From NCBI RefSeq assembly GCF_001693775.2, contig NZ_MBEW02000013.1, forward strand, positions 1-45,892: a stretch of DNA of 45,892 nt, read 5' to 3'. The position numbers and the translations under genes were made by a program. The notes below the pieces were generated by a model. It was not told the DNA's origin and did not search any database. It saw only the letters and a list, made by a program, of their open reading frames with translations. This document shows, in pieces, positions 25,808-34,486 of this stretch; position 1 is the first letter of the stretch; every line of letters begins with the position of its first letter. Source of the DNA: Criibacterium bergeronii (GTDB lineage Bacteria > Bacillota > Clostridia > Peptostreptococcales > Filifactoraceae).

Positions 25808-26675
25808 TGGTATAATAAACATTTTAAAACCTACCGGTATGACATCTCATGATGCAGTAGCAAGGGCAAGGAAAATACTTGGCATAAAAAAAATAGGTCA
25901 TACAGGCACGCTGGACCCGAATGTAGCCGGGGTAATGATACTCACTGTAGGTAAAGCTACAAAGTTGACAGAAATACTCCAAGCAAGCTACAAAAAGTAT
26001 AGATGCAATATGGTATTTGGCAAACGTACTGACTCCTCTGACACCTACGGAAAGGTAATAAACGATGGAGCAAGGACGGATTTTTCCATGGATGAATTAA
26101 GCTTGGTTTTTAATTCATTTATTGGTCAAAGCACACAGATACCCTCCCAATTTAGTGCAGTTAAAGTAGGTGGGAAAAAGCTTTACAATATTGCTAGAAG
26201 TGGTAAAGAAATACCTGATATACCTCAGAGAAATATTTTTATTAAAGAAATAACAATATTAGACTTCAAGGATGGGGAAGTTACATTTGATGTCACCTGC
26301 TCAAAGGGGACTTATATCAGAGTGCTTGTAGACGATATTGCAAAAAAGCTTGACACATACGCCTATGTTAGCTGGCTTATAAGAATAGGACTTGGAGATT
26401 TTGAAATTACAAAAAGTAAGCTTATAGACGAAATTACAAAAGAAGATATAATTTCACTTGAGGAATTAAACATCAATGATGCTAAAAAAGTAATACTTGA
26501 TGATTATATGCTAAAAAGATTTGTCAATGGATTAAAAGTTACAGTGACTTATCTAAAAAAATTTGATTATTCAAAATCCGGATATTACAAGGTATATGAC
26601 AGTAAAAATAATCTAGTCAGCATTGCACAGCTAGTGGATGGAGATTTAAAAAATAAAGTATTTTTATACAGGTAA
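25800..26675 (+). CDS. truB: tRNA pseudouridine-55 synthase
   Basis: It makes pseudouridine 55 in the T-loop of tRNAs. The 291 residues start MCDGIINILKPTGMTSHD. The catalytic Asp39 is in KIGHTGTLDPNVAGVM, followed by KYRCNMVFGKRTDSSDTYG and KGTYIRVLVDDIAKKL. No strong ribosome binding site is seen; the 8-bp overlap with nrnA suggests coupled translation. ribF starts 3 bp later. Confidence 0.95.
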   Translation: MCDGIINILKPTGMTSHDAVARARKILGIKKIGHTGTLDPNVAGVMILTVGKATKLTEILQASYKKYRCNMVFGKRTDSSDTYGKVINDGARTDFSMDELSLVFNSFIGQSTQIPSQFSAVKVGGKKLYNIARSGKEIPDIPQRNIFIKEITILDFKDGEVTFDVTCSKGTYIRVLVDDIAKKLDTYAYVSWLIRIGLGDFEITKSKLIDEITKEDIISLEELNINDAKKVILDDYMLKRFVNGLKVTVTYLKKFDYSKSGYYKVYDSKNNLVSIAQLVDGDLKNKVFLYR

Positions 26676-26678
26676 TAT

Positions 26679-27602
26679 ATGAATATAATTGAGGACTTCA
26701 ATAAAAAAGACGACAAAAAGAGAGCTATAACCATGGGAAGCTTTGATGCACTACATAAAGCTCATAGACTTCTCATAGAAAGCACTGTAGAAATTTCAAA
26801 ACAAAAAAATGCTACACCTTCAGCTATAACATTTTGCTATAAGCCTAATTTGAAAAAGAAAAATAATGGCAAATATATTTTGCCAAAAGAAGAAAAGATT
26901 AGACTTTTTGAACAAATGGGTATAGCTGATTTGTATTTAGTTTTTTTTGATAAAAAAATTAAAAGTATGTCAGCAGACCAATTTGTAAAAGACATCTTAG
27001 TAGACAATCTTGGAGTGACAGACCTAGTTTTAGGAGACGATGCGAGATTTGGCAACGATATGCTTGGAGTGGACGAGCTTGAAAAGATTTGTAAAAAGCA
27101 TAATGTACGGTTTAAAGTAATTGGAGAAGTAAGGATAAACGACAAGCGTGTCAGCAGCACATTAATAAGAGAAATGTTGGATAAAGGCATAGTTGGAGCT
27201 GAATTGGAACAATATTTAGGCAGACCGTATATAATTTCGTCGGAGGTTGTCCATGGAAATAATTATGGCAACAAAATCGGTTTTCCAACTGCAAACTTGG
27301 AAATCGGACTTGAGCAGATAATGCCAAAAAACGGAGTATATTATGCCGAATGTATAATAGATGGTGAAAAATATGTCACAGCTATCAGCATAGGCAACAA
27401 ACCAAGTGTTAAAAACCCTCACTACGGCTTAGAGGCACATATACTTGATTTTGACAAAAATATCTATGGCAAAAAAATAACAGTTATACCAAAAAAATAT
27501 TTAAGGGCTGAGATAAAGTTTGACAAGATAGAAGATTTAGTATTGCAAATGAACAGCGATGTTGAGACGGTCAGAAAATTATCAAATGGAACACTTAACT
27601 GA
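26679..27602 (+). CDS. ribF: Bifunctional riboflavin kinase/FAD synthetase
   Basis: It converts riboflavin to FMN and then FAD. The 307 residues have an N-terminal nucleotidyltransferase domain. There GSFDALHKAHRLLI (about 20-33) is a variant of the usual G-FDG-H-GH motif, with Ala for Gly at two positions; RVSSTLIREML is the second ATP-binding motif. The C-terminal flavokinase domain has GNNYGNKIGFPTANL and NKPSVKNPHYGLEAHILDF. It is the last gene of the operon and is commonly adjacent to truB. Confidence 0.93.
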   Translation: MNIIEDFNKKDDKKRAITMGSFDALHKAHRLLIESTVEISKQKNATPSAITFCYKPNLKKKNNGKYILPKEEKIRLFEQMGIADLYLVFFDKKIKSMSADQFVKDILVDNLGVTDLVLGDDARFGNDMLGVDELEKICKKHNVRFKVIGEVRINDKRVSSTLIREMLDKGIVGAELEQYLGRPYIISSEVVHGNNYGNKIGFPTANLEIGLEQIMPKNGVYYAECIIDGEKYVTAISIGNKPSVKNPHYGLEAHILDFDKNIYGKKITVIPKKYLRAEIKFDKIEDLVLQMNSDVETVRKLSNGTLN

Positions 27603-27689
27603 TTTAGTTTTTACTTAATTGGTATAAATATAATAGTATCAAAAGCTTTAAAACTTTTTAATATAGATTAATATATAGAAAGGGAAAAA

Positions 27690-30230
27690 ATGCGTAAATG
27701 TAGCGAGTGTCATGAAAATGTAGCTGTACTTTATGTTCAGGACCAACACGATAGAACAAAATTGCGTGGACTATGCTTGTCTTGTGCAAAAAAGCTAAAT
27801 GTACCGGGACTTGATGAAATGTTTGACAAATTAGGCGTAGATTCAGATAATATAGATGTTATAACTCAGCAAATGAACGATTCAGTGGAGCTGTTTGAAG
27901 AAGAAATAAAAAATTCTGATGGCGGTTCTCTTGATGAAGTGATTAGCAACCTGAGCAACAATAAAGCCTTTGCCGAAATGACAAGGAAATTTTCAGATAT
28001 ACTGGACAACAAGAAAAAACCATACAAAGAAGATAATTCATCACAATATTCAGACGAAAAAGAAGAAAATAAGGCTTTATCAAATATAAAAGCTAACGAG
28101 GAAAGTAATAGCAGTGATGAAGATTTAATAGATATAAGCACATTTGAAGACGAAATGAAAAAAATCTTCGGTTCGACTAGAAAAAATAATATCTTTGAAA
28201 TAAATATAGGTGGCTCACCTGACAATTTTTTGGATTATGACTATTCTGATAGCGAATATACGCAGCAAGACTCCAAAAAATCAGATAAATACGGCGATTC
28301 AAAGTCTAAGAGAAAGAAAAATATGAAGACTCTTGAAAAGTATGGAAAAAATCTGACAAATATGGCTAGAGAAGGCAAAATTGATAAGGTCATAGGCAGA
28401 CAAGAGGAAATAAACAGAGTCATACAGATATTAAATCGTAGGACAAAAAATAATCCTGTATTAATTGGTGAACCGGGAGTAGGTAAAACGGCTATAGCAG
28501 AGGGCTTAGCCTATAAAATAGTAAATAGTGAAGTACCTGAAAAACTTTTAGATGTTGACATAATACAGCTAGACATGGCATCAATGGTGGCAGGTACTCA
28601 GTTTAGAGGACAGTTTGAAAGCAGACTAAAAGGCATAATTGACGAGGCAAAGAATGCTAAAAATGTGGTACTTGTAATCGATGAGCTCCATACAATAATG
28701 GGGGCAGGAGAGGTTGCAGGAGGAAATCTTGACGCAGCTAATATCCTAAAGCCGGCACTAGCAAGTGGAGAAGTGCAAGTATTAGGTGCAACAACACTTA
28801 ATGAATACAAAAAAACAATTGAAAAAGACAAAGCACTTGAAAGAAGATTTCAGAGCGTATTAGTTGAAGAACCAACCGAAGAAGAAACCATAGAAATAAT
28901 AAAAGGTCTTAGACCCTATTATGAAGAATATCACAAGATAAGATTCAGTGACCAAGTGATACAAGAGGCTGTCAGACTTTCAAAAAGATATATAACAGAT
29001 AGATATTTACCTGATAAAGCAATAGATGTAATTGACGAAGTCGGGTCAAGGACAAATTTAACCAACGAATATATACCAAGAATAGACGCAATAAATGAGT
29101 CACTTGAAACAATTGCAACAAAAAGAAATGAGGCAATGCAAGACCAAGACTACGAAAAAGGTGCAAATTATCAGCTTGAACAGCTTAAACTTGAAGATGA
29201 ATTAGAAGAACTAAAGAAAAAAGAATATATAGAAGTTACAACTGATGACGTTGCAGATGTGATACAGCAATGGACAAAAATCCCAGTAAAAAGACTTATA
29301 GATAAAGAACAGACAAAGCTGGCTAATCTTGAACAAACGCTAAAACAAAAAGTAATTGGTCAAGACAACGCAGTTGAAACAATTGCAAAAGCTATTAAAA
29401 GAAATAGAGTAGGTATATCAGGAGTTAAAAAACCAAGCTCATTTATTTTCGTTGGACCAACCGGAGTAGGTAAGACACATCTTGTAAAGCAACTTGCAAA
29501 AGAAATGTTTGGTCTTGAAGATATGATTATCCGTATGGATATGAGTGAATATATGGAAAAACATTCCGTAGCAAAAATGGTTGGAGCACCTCCGGGATAT
29601 GTAGGCTTTGAAGAAGGCGGACAACTGACAGATAAAGTAAAAAGAAAACCATACAGCATAATATTATTTGATGAAATAGAAAAAGCTCACCCTGATGTAT
29701 TTAATATGCTTTTACAGATATTAGACGAGGGCAGACTTACAGATGCACAAGGCAATACAGTACACTTTGAAAATACAATAATAGTCATGACTTCAAACAT
29801 AGGCACGACCTATAAATCAAGTAACCTTGGCTTTGGCTCAAAAAATGAAAGCGAAATGGATAAAGAAAGAATAAATGACTCATTAAAAGCCTCTTTCAAA
29901 CCGGAATTTTTAAACAGGGTCGATGAAATAGTAGTGTTTAATAAGCTAGAAAAAGGAGATTTAAGAAAAATAGTCGATTTAATGCTACAAGACCTACAAA
30001 AGGCAGTTGCTTTAAGAGGAATAAAACTTAATATAAGCGATGAGGTCAAAGACTTTATAGTTGAAAAAGGTTATGATGAAAAATATGGAGCAAGACCACT
30101 TAGACGCACAATACAAAAATATATAGAAGACGAAATTGCAGATGCAGTGATAAAACAAGATATATCTAAGTTTAATGAATTAAGATTAAATATGCTTGGT
30201 AGAAAAGTATTACTAGATGCAGTGAATTAA
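27690..30230 (+). CDS. clpE: ClpE-like AAA+ unfoldase with N-terminal zinc finger
   Basis: An HSP100 ATPase expected to unfold substrates for ClpP. The 846 residues start with a C4 zinc finger (Cys4, Cys7, Cys29, Cys32) in place of the repeated Clp_N domain, the hallmark of ClpE. A long acidic, low-complexity linker (about 65-210) follows. D1 has Walker A GEPGVGKT (260-267) and Walker B with DE at 331-332. A UVR-like coiled insertion is at 483-511. D2 has GPTGVGKT (589-596) and [10 protein letters not shown]. The ClpP-docking loop LGF is at 713-715. B. subtilis ClpE is about 700 residues, so this form is longer, mainly in the linker. It is monocistronic with its own terminator. No CtsR-type heptad operator was recognised upstream. 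Confidence 0.88.
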   Translation: MRKCSECHENVAVLYVQDQHDRTKLRGLCLSCAKKLNVPGLDEMFDKLGVDSDNIDVITQQMNDSVELFEEEIKNSDGGSLDEVISNLSNNKAFAEMTRKFSDILDNKKKPYKEDNSSQYSDEKEENKALSNIKANEESNSSDEDLIDISTFEDEMKKIFGSTRKNNIFEINIGGSPDNFLDYDYSDSEYTQQDSKKSDKYGDSKSKRKKNMKTLEKYGKNLTNMAREGKIDKVIGRQEEINRVIQILNRRTKNNPVLIGEPGVGKTAIAEGLAYKIVNSEVPEKLLDVDIIQLDMASMVAGTQFRGQFESRLKGIIDEAKNAKNVVLVIDELHTIMGAGEVAGGNLDAANILKPALASGEVQVLGATTLNEYKKTIEKDKALERRFQSVLVEEPTEEETIEIIKGLRPYYEEYHKIRFSDQVIQEAVRLSKRYITDRYLPDKAIDVIDEVGSRTNLTNEYIPRIDAINESLETIATKRNEAMQDQDYEKGANYQLEQLKLEDELEELKKKEYIEVTTDDVADVIQQWTKIPVKRLIDKEQTKLANLEQTLKQKVIGQDNAVETIAKAIKRNRVGISGVKKPSSFIFVGPTGVGKTHLVKQLAKEMFGLEDMIIRMDMSEYMEKHSVAKMVGAPPGYVGFEEGGQLTDKVKRKPYSIILFDEIEKAHPDVFNMLLQILDEGRLTDAQGNTVHFENTIIVMTSNIGTTYKSSNLGFGSKNESEMDKERINDSLKASFKPEFLNRVDEIVVFNKLEKGDLRKIVDLMLQDLQKAVALRGIKLNISDEVKDFIVEKGYDEKYGARPLRRTIQKYIEDEIADAVIKQDISKFNELRLNMLGRKVLLDAVN

Positions 30231-30329
30231 AGCCATAAATATAACAATATTAAAAAATCGATAAAATATAATAAAAACTTTCTTTGGTATACAACTTACC
30301 ATTTTAAAGGGAAATATAAAAACTTTAAC

Positions 30330-30362
30330 AATAGCTAAGACTTACGTCTTGGCTATTTTTTT
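30330..30362 (+). terminator. Terminator of clpE
   Basis: AATAGCTAAGAC, a TTAC loop, GTCTTGGCTATT (one G-T pair), then T5. A textbook intrinsic terminator. Confidence 0.92.
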
Positions 30363-30424
30363 AAGAAAAAAATTGACTAGATAGTTCTGTTTTGAAAAAT
30401 TGAATAAATACAATTAATTGTATA

Positions 30425-30450
30425 TTTGCAATCGGTTTTAAACATTTGCA
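30425..30450 (+). promoter_or_regulatory. Candidate activator-binding sites upstream of crotonase 1
   Basis: Two TTTGCA motifs in direct orientation, exactly 20 bp apart, lie 155-180 bp before the -24 element. The flanks TTGTATATTTGCAA and TTTGCATACAAA are related by inversion. Similar TGCAA motifs occur at the same distance before abfD. The proposed binder is the PAS/AAA+ activator at 34487. Confidence 0.45.
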
Positions 30451-30602
30451 TACAAACAAAGCTAATAAAATGACAAAAAAATAATTTACAAAATTCAATA
30501 ATTATGAAATTGAAATTGAATAATATTTTAATCAGTCTTATAAAAAATGTTTATATTCAACATTTTTAATACTATAAAATCAAAATATTATAAATAAGAA
30601 AA

Positions 30603-30619
30603 TGGAACGATTTTTGCTA
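30603..30619 (+). promoter_or_regulatory. Sigma-54 promoter for crotonase 1
   Basis: TGGAAC-N5-TTGCT, with GG at 30604-30605 and GC at 30616-30617, exactly 12 bp apart as sigma-54 requires. Start expected near 30629, 30 nt before the gene. It differs from the TGGCAC consensus at one position. Confidence 0.75.
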
Positions 30620-30658
30620 TACAACTATTTAATAATATTTTTTTGAGGAGGGTAAAAG

Positions 30659-31441
30659 ATGGGGGCAAAGGTTTTAATTGAGAAAAAGAACGAAAGTGTA
30701 TCATTATTAACTCTAAATAATCCTGATACTTTAAACGCATTGAGTACGGATTTTATGTATGATATTAATGAGGCAATTGATATAATTGAAAACGACAAAA
30801 GCGTTAAAGTGTTAATTATTACCGGGGTTGGCAAAGCCTTTATTGCAGGAGCGGATATCAAAGAAATGATTGAGCTTACGCCGGCACAAACGCTTGAATG
30901 GGGGCAATTAGGCAGTAAATTAAATACAAAAGTAGAAAATATGCGTATACCTGTAATAGCCGCCGTAAATGGATTTGCATTAGGTGGAGGCTGTGAGCTT
31001 GCCATGGCTTGTGATATTAGAATAGCGTCTGAGAAAGCTAAATTTGGTCAGCCGGAAGTGGGTATAGGAATTACTCCGGGAGCAGGTGGCACTCAAAGAT
31101 TGCCACGATTAGTAGGCATTGCTAAAGCAAAAGAGCTTTTATATACAGGAAAAATCATAGATGCAATAGAGGCAGAAAAAATAGGACTGGTAAACTCAGT
31201 AGTACCGGCTGACGAATTGCTGCAAAAAGCTATGGAAATGGCAAATGAAATTTCAATGCAAGCACAAATTGCAGTGCAGGAATGTAAAAGACTGATAAAC
31301 AGTGGAATACAAACGGATATAAATACAGGACTTGCACTAGAGCTGCAAGCGTTTAGTCTTTGCTCATCCACGCAGGATAAACAAATAGGAATGGGTGCAT
31401 TCATCAGAAAGGAAAAGGAAAAAAAATTTATATATAAGTAG
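30659..31441 (+). CDS. crt: Enoyl-CoA hydratase/crotonase (first copy)
   Basis: It hydrates crotonyl-CoA to 3-hydroxybutyryl-CoA or the reverse. The 260 residues are crotonase-fold; the oxyanion-hole segment is IAGADIKEM (62-70), and both catalytic glutamates are present: Glu113 in GGGCELAMACD and Glu133 in QPEVGIG. GAGGAGGG precedes the ATG. It lies behind a sigma-54 promoter and directly before the CoA-transferase fragment at 31451. It resembles the second crotonase at 43674 closely. Physiologically it may take crotonyl-CoA from 4-hydroxybutyryl-CoA dehydratase toward acetyl-CoA. Exact chain-length specificity is not certain. Confidence 0.9.
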   Translation: MGAKVLIEKKNESVSLLTLNNPDTLNALSTDFMYDINEAIDIIENDKSVKVLIITGVGKAFIAGADIKEMIELTPAQTLEWGQLGSKLNTKVENMRIPVIAAVNGFALGGGCELAMACDIRIASEKAKFGQPEVGIGITPGAGGTQRLPRLVGIAKAKELLYTGKIIDAIEAEKIGLVNSVVPADELLQKAMEMANEISMQAQIAVQECKRLINSGIQTDINTGLALELQAFSLCSSTQDKQIGMGAFIRKEKEKKFIYK

Positions 31442-31450
31442 GAAAAGAAT

Positions 31451-32104
31451 TTGTTGTCTAAAATAAATTTGTTTACTTTTGAAGAGGGTATATCTGATAA
31501 AATAATATTTAGCATAGAATCTGGAGCAACTGGTGGAGTACCTGCAAGTGGAAGGGGTACAGGTGCATCATTTAATCCGGAAGCTATACTGAAACAGCTT
31601 GATATATTTGACTTTTATGATGGAGGAGGTCTTGACATAGGGTACTTAGGCTTGGCTAAAGCTGACGAGGATGGCAATGTAAATGTATCAAAATTTGCCG
31701 GCAGAGTAACCGGACCTGTAGGTTTTATAAATATTACTCAAAATGCTAAAAAAGTATGTTTCTTAGGTACTTTTACAGCAGGAGAGTCTGAGATTGAAAT
31801 AAAAGATAGAAAAGTAAATATTATAAAGGATGGAGAAATACTAAAATTTAAGAAAAAAGTTGAGCAAATAACTTTTTCAGGAGAGTATTCAAAAAATAAT
31901 GATAAACAGGAGGTTTATTTTATAACACAAAGATGTGTTTTTAAATTAACCAACAATGGGCTAGAGTTAATAGAAATAGCACTCGGAGTAGGTTTAGAAA
32001 AAGATATTTTAAATAAAATGGAATTTGTACCGAAAATATCAGATGATTTGAGGTTAATGGATTCACGCTTATTTAATACAGATAAAATGGGTTTTGAAAT
32101 ATAA
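31451..32104 (+). pseudogene. C-terminal fragment of a family I acetate/propionate CoA-transferase
   Basis: The 217-codon frame starts at a TTG 9 bp after the crotonase stop. It matches only the C-terminal part of propionate/acetate CoA-transferases (about 520 residues): EEGISDKIIF, SIESGATGGVPASG with the catalytic Glu, FDFYDGGGLDIGYLGLA, GFINITQNAKKVCF and KLMD-like RLMDSRLF. The whole alpha domain and the first part of the beta domain, including the oxyanion GxGxP loop, are missing. No internal stop occurs in what remains. A weak AGGAA lies upstream. Most likely it is a deletion remnant still co-transcribed with crotonase; a stand-alone or complementing subunit is less likely but not excluded. 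Confidence 0.7.
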
Positions 32105-32111
32105 AATTAAT

Positions 32112-32157
32112 AAAAAACTTCTAATTTTAAATTATTCTTTAAAATTAGAAGTTTTTT
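32112..32157. terminator. Bidirectional terminator between convergent genes
   Basis: A perfect 20-bp stem with a 6-nt loop (32132-32137). A6 and T6 ends make it usable on both strands, terminating the crotonase unit and, from the right, the minus-strand repair pair. Confidence 0.93.
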
Positions 32158-32197
32158 ATTTTAGCTATTGATTAACATTTAGTTTATTTATTACATA

Positions 32198-32947
32198 TTA
32201 GTCCATTTCACTAAGGTGTTTCCAATATTTTTTTGGCATGAAATTTCTTTGGCATCTTTCATTTTTCCTACTTTCAATACTCATAGCTTTGTGATAGGTT
32301 TTCCAAAGTGTTTCAAAATCGTCTTTATATTCAAGGTATGGTTTCATTTTTTCTTTTGACATACTTAGTAGCTGCAAATTTCCATTGTTGTGCATTACCA
32401 GTGTTTCTCTGTTTAAATCGTATATGAACCAGTTTTCATTTGGGTATCTTTTTCTAAAGTGGTTTCCGATGATTGGTATTATATTATGTGTAGGCTCTAT
32501 TACTGAAAATAAATAGTTGTTTATCTGCTTAAATCTCACAAGTCCATATAATTTGTGTCTTTCTGCTAAAACTTTTTGACTTAATTTCAGCACGTCTATG
32601 ACTGTATGATTTGATATGTTATTTATGATTTTGTCACCATATTTAAAGCCTAAGACTATAAAGTCTAATATTTTAAGCTCTTTATTTGGTGTATCGGATA
32701 AAAATGCGTTGTAGACTATATTTAAAAAGTCAAAGGAGAGTTTGTTTTCTATAGCGTCATAGACAGTGTTAAAATTATTATCATCAGATACAATAGCTTT
32801 TGTTTTAATAAAAAATTCTATTTGTTCATCGTCAGTTTTGATAGCTACAAGCTTGTCTTTGTCCTTGTAAAATGTATATACGCAGCATAAAAATCCCTCA
32901 AAAGAGCCGTCATATATATAAGTATATTTTTTGTCAGTGTCAAGCAT
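32198..32947 (-). CDS. TIGR03915-type putative DNA repair protein
   Basis: A 249-residue protein of the family annotated as putative DNA metabolism/repair protein with a DUF4130 core, distantly related to uracil-DNA glycosylases. The recognisable opening is YTYIYDGSFEGFLCCVY, and the C-terminal segment FRKRYPNENWFIYDLNRE is conserved. GAGAGG supports the ATG at 32947 over an upstream TTG at 32959. It follows the radical-SAM gene by 23 bp, and the two families are nearly always found side by side. No experimental function is known to me for this pair. A base-excision or repair-linked role is inference. Confidence 0.85.
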   Translation of the reverse strand: MLDTDKKYTYIYDGSFEGFLCCVYTFYKDKDKLVAIKTDDEQIEFFIKTKAIVSDDNNFNTVYDAIENKLSFDFLNIVYNAFLSDTPNKELKILDFIVLGFKYGDKIINNISNHTVIDVLKLSQKVLAERHKLYGLVRFKQINNYLFSVIEPTHNIIPIIGNHFRKRYPNENWFIYDLNRETLVMHNNGNLQLLSMSKEKMKPYLEYKDDFETLWKTYHKAMSIESRKNERCQRNFMPKKYWKHLSEMD

Positions 32948-32970
32948 ATAACCTCTCAAGTTAAAATTTT

Positions 32971-34257
32971 TTATACTACATATTTGCTTAAATCTATAGA
33001 TAGCTGTTCGTAGTTGTCTTCTTTTTTATTTGGGATAATTTTTGAGCGAATTATTTGACTATCCATTGAAAAGTCACCGTAAAATTTACCGTTGCAGGTG
33101 ATGAAATATTTTGCTCTTTTCAGCACTACGCCCAGTTTTTTTAATGTGTCATAAGATAGATTGGCATATCTTCTAGCTCTTACAATCCTTTTTGCACTTC
33201 TAACTCCAACACCCGGTATTCTAAGCAGCATTTCATAGCTACATCTATTTATCTCTACTGGGAACAGATTAATATTATTTAGTGCCCAGTTGCATTTTGG
33301 GTCAAGCTCTAGGTCAAAATTTGGATTTTTTTCATCCAATATCTCATTTGCTGTAAAACCATAAAATCTAAGTAGCCAATCGGCTTGGTAAAGTCTATTT
33401 TCTCTTTTAAGCGGTGGTGCTGTATTTAGTGCGGGTAAATTGCTATTTTGCGAAACCACTGGTATATAAGCGGAGTAGTATACTCTTTTTAGTTTAAATC
33501 TGTTATACAATGTTTCTGTCAAATTTACTATGGATAGGTCACTTTCAGGAGTTGCTCCTACAATCATTTGTGTGGTTTGTCCGGCTGGCATATATTTTGG
33601 TGCATTTTTAAAACGCTTTTGCTCATCTGCAATTTGTAGTGTGTAATTGGTCATGTGGTTCATTGGTAAAAATATGCTCTTTTTAGTCTTTTGAGGTGCT
33701 AAGGCTATTAGACTTTTTTCTGATGGCAGCTCTATATTTACACTCATTCTGTCAACAAGGCTTGCAACCTTATCTATAAGATTACTGTCTGCACCGGGAA
33801 TTGCTTTCATATGAATGTAGCCGTTGTAATTTTCTTCGTATCTGAGCTTGTATGCCACTTGATACATTAAATCCATTGTATTATTCGGATTTTTATATAC
33901 TCCGCTACTTAAAAACAACCCCTCTATGTAATTTCTCTTGTAAAAATTAATGGTCAGGTCTACGATTTCTTGAGGTGTAAAAATGGCTCTTTTTACTTCA
34001 TGATTAGAGCTTCTGTTGATGCAGTAGGCACAATCATATATACATTTATTTGTCATCAAAATTTTTAGTAGTGACACGCACCTGCCATCACTAGTCCAGC
34101 TATGACAAATACCGGAGTAATGAGCGTTACCTATACCGCCCGTATTGTTTCTATTAGAGCCGCTGGAGGAGCATGATGCGTCATATTTTGCAGCATCGGA
34201 AAGTATTTTTAGTTTTTCTTCAAATTCAATCTTTTCATTATATCTTATTATGTTCAT
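32971..34257 (-). CDS. TIGR03916-type putative DNA modification/repair radical SAM protein
   Basis: A radical-SAM enzyme linked genetically to the DUF4130 protein downstream. From the ATG at 34257 it has 428 residues; a TTG at 34269 is possible, and neither has a clear ribosome binding site. The [4Fe-4S]-SAM motif is Cys72-Cys76-Cys79 in CIYDCAYC. More cysteines at the N-terminus (ASCSSSGS, GICHSW, GRC) could hold a further metal site. A helix-hairpin-helix, LLRIPGVGVRSAKRIV, near residue 345 suggests DNA contact. The substrate is unknown. Confidence 0.87.
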   Translation of the reverse strand: MNIIRYNEKIEFEEKLKILSDAAKYDASCSSSGSNRNNTGGIGNAHYSGICHSWTSDGRCVSLLKILMTNKCIYDCAYCINRSSNHEVKRAIFTPQEIVDLTINFYKRNYIEGLFLSSGVYKNPNNTMDLMYQVAYKLRYEENYNGYIHMKAIPGADSNLIDKVASLVDRMSVNIELPSEKSLIALAPQKTKKSIFLPMNHMTNYTLQIADEQKRFKNAPKYMPAGQTTQMIVGATPESDLSIVNLTETLYNRFKLKRVYYSAYIPVVSQNSNLPALNTAPPLKRENRLYQADWLLRFYGFTANEILDEKNPNFDLELDPKCNWALNNINLFPVEINRCSYEMLLRIPGVGVRSAKRIVRARRYANLSYDTLKKLGVVLKRAKYFITCNGKFYGDFSMDSQIIRSKIIPNKKEDNYEQLSIDLSKYVV

Positions 34258-34486
34258 AAAATTTACCAAAGTTACAAATTATGAAAGAACTGTGCTATAA
34301 TAATTATACAAACACATTTTACCATTAGTATTTGTTAAAGTCAAACTTATATTAAATGAAGTTAAAGTTCATTTTTCAATTAATATTTTACAATTACTGG
34401 ATTTATTTTTAAAAGTATGCTTTAATAAATCTACTAACATATAATTTTATATTAAATATAGTTAATAGTGATATGCGGGGGAAAAA

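Larger units (their letters stand above)
30231..30658. other. Regulatory intergenic region before the first crotonase
   Basis: No gene is seen in these 428 bases. It holds the clpE terminator (30330-30362), a pair of TTTGCA motifs 20 bp apart (30425-30450), a sigma-54 promoter (30603-30619), and a GAGGAGGG ribosome binding site at 30644-30652. Confidence 0.7.
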
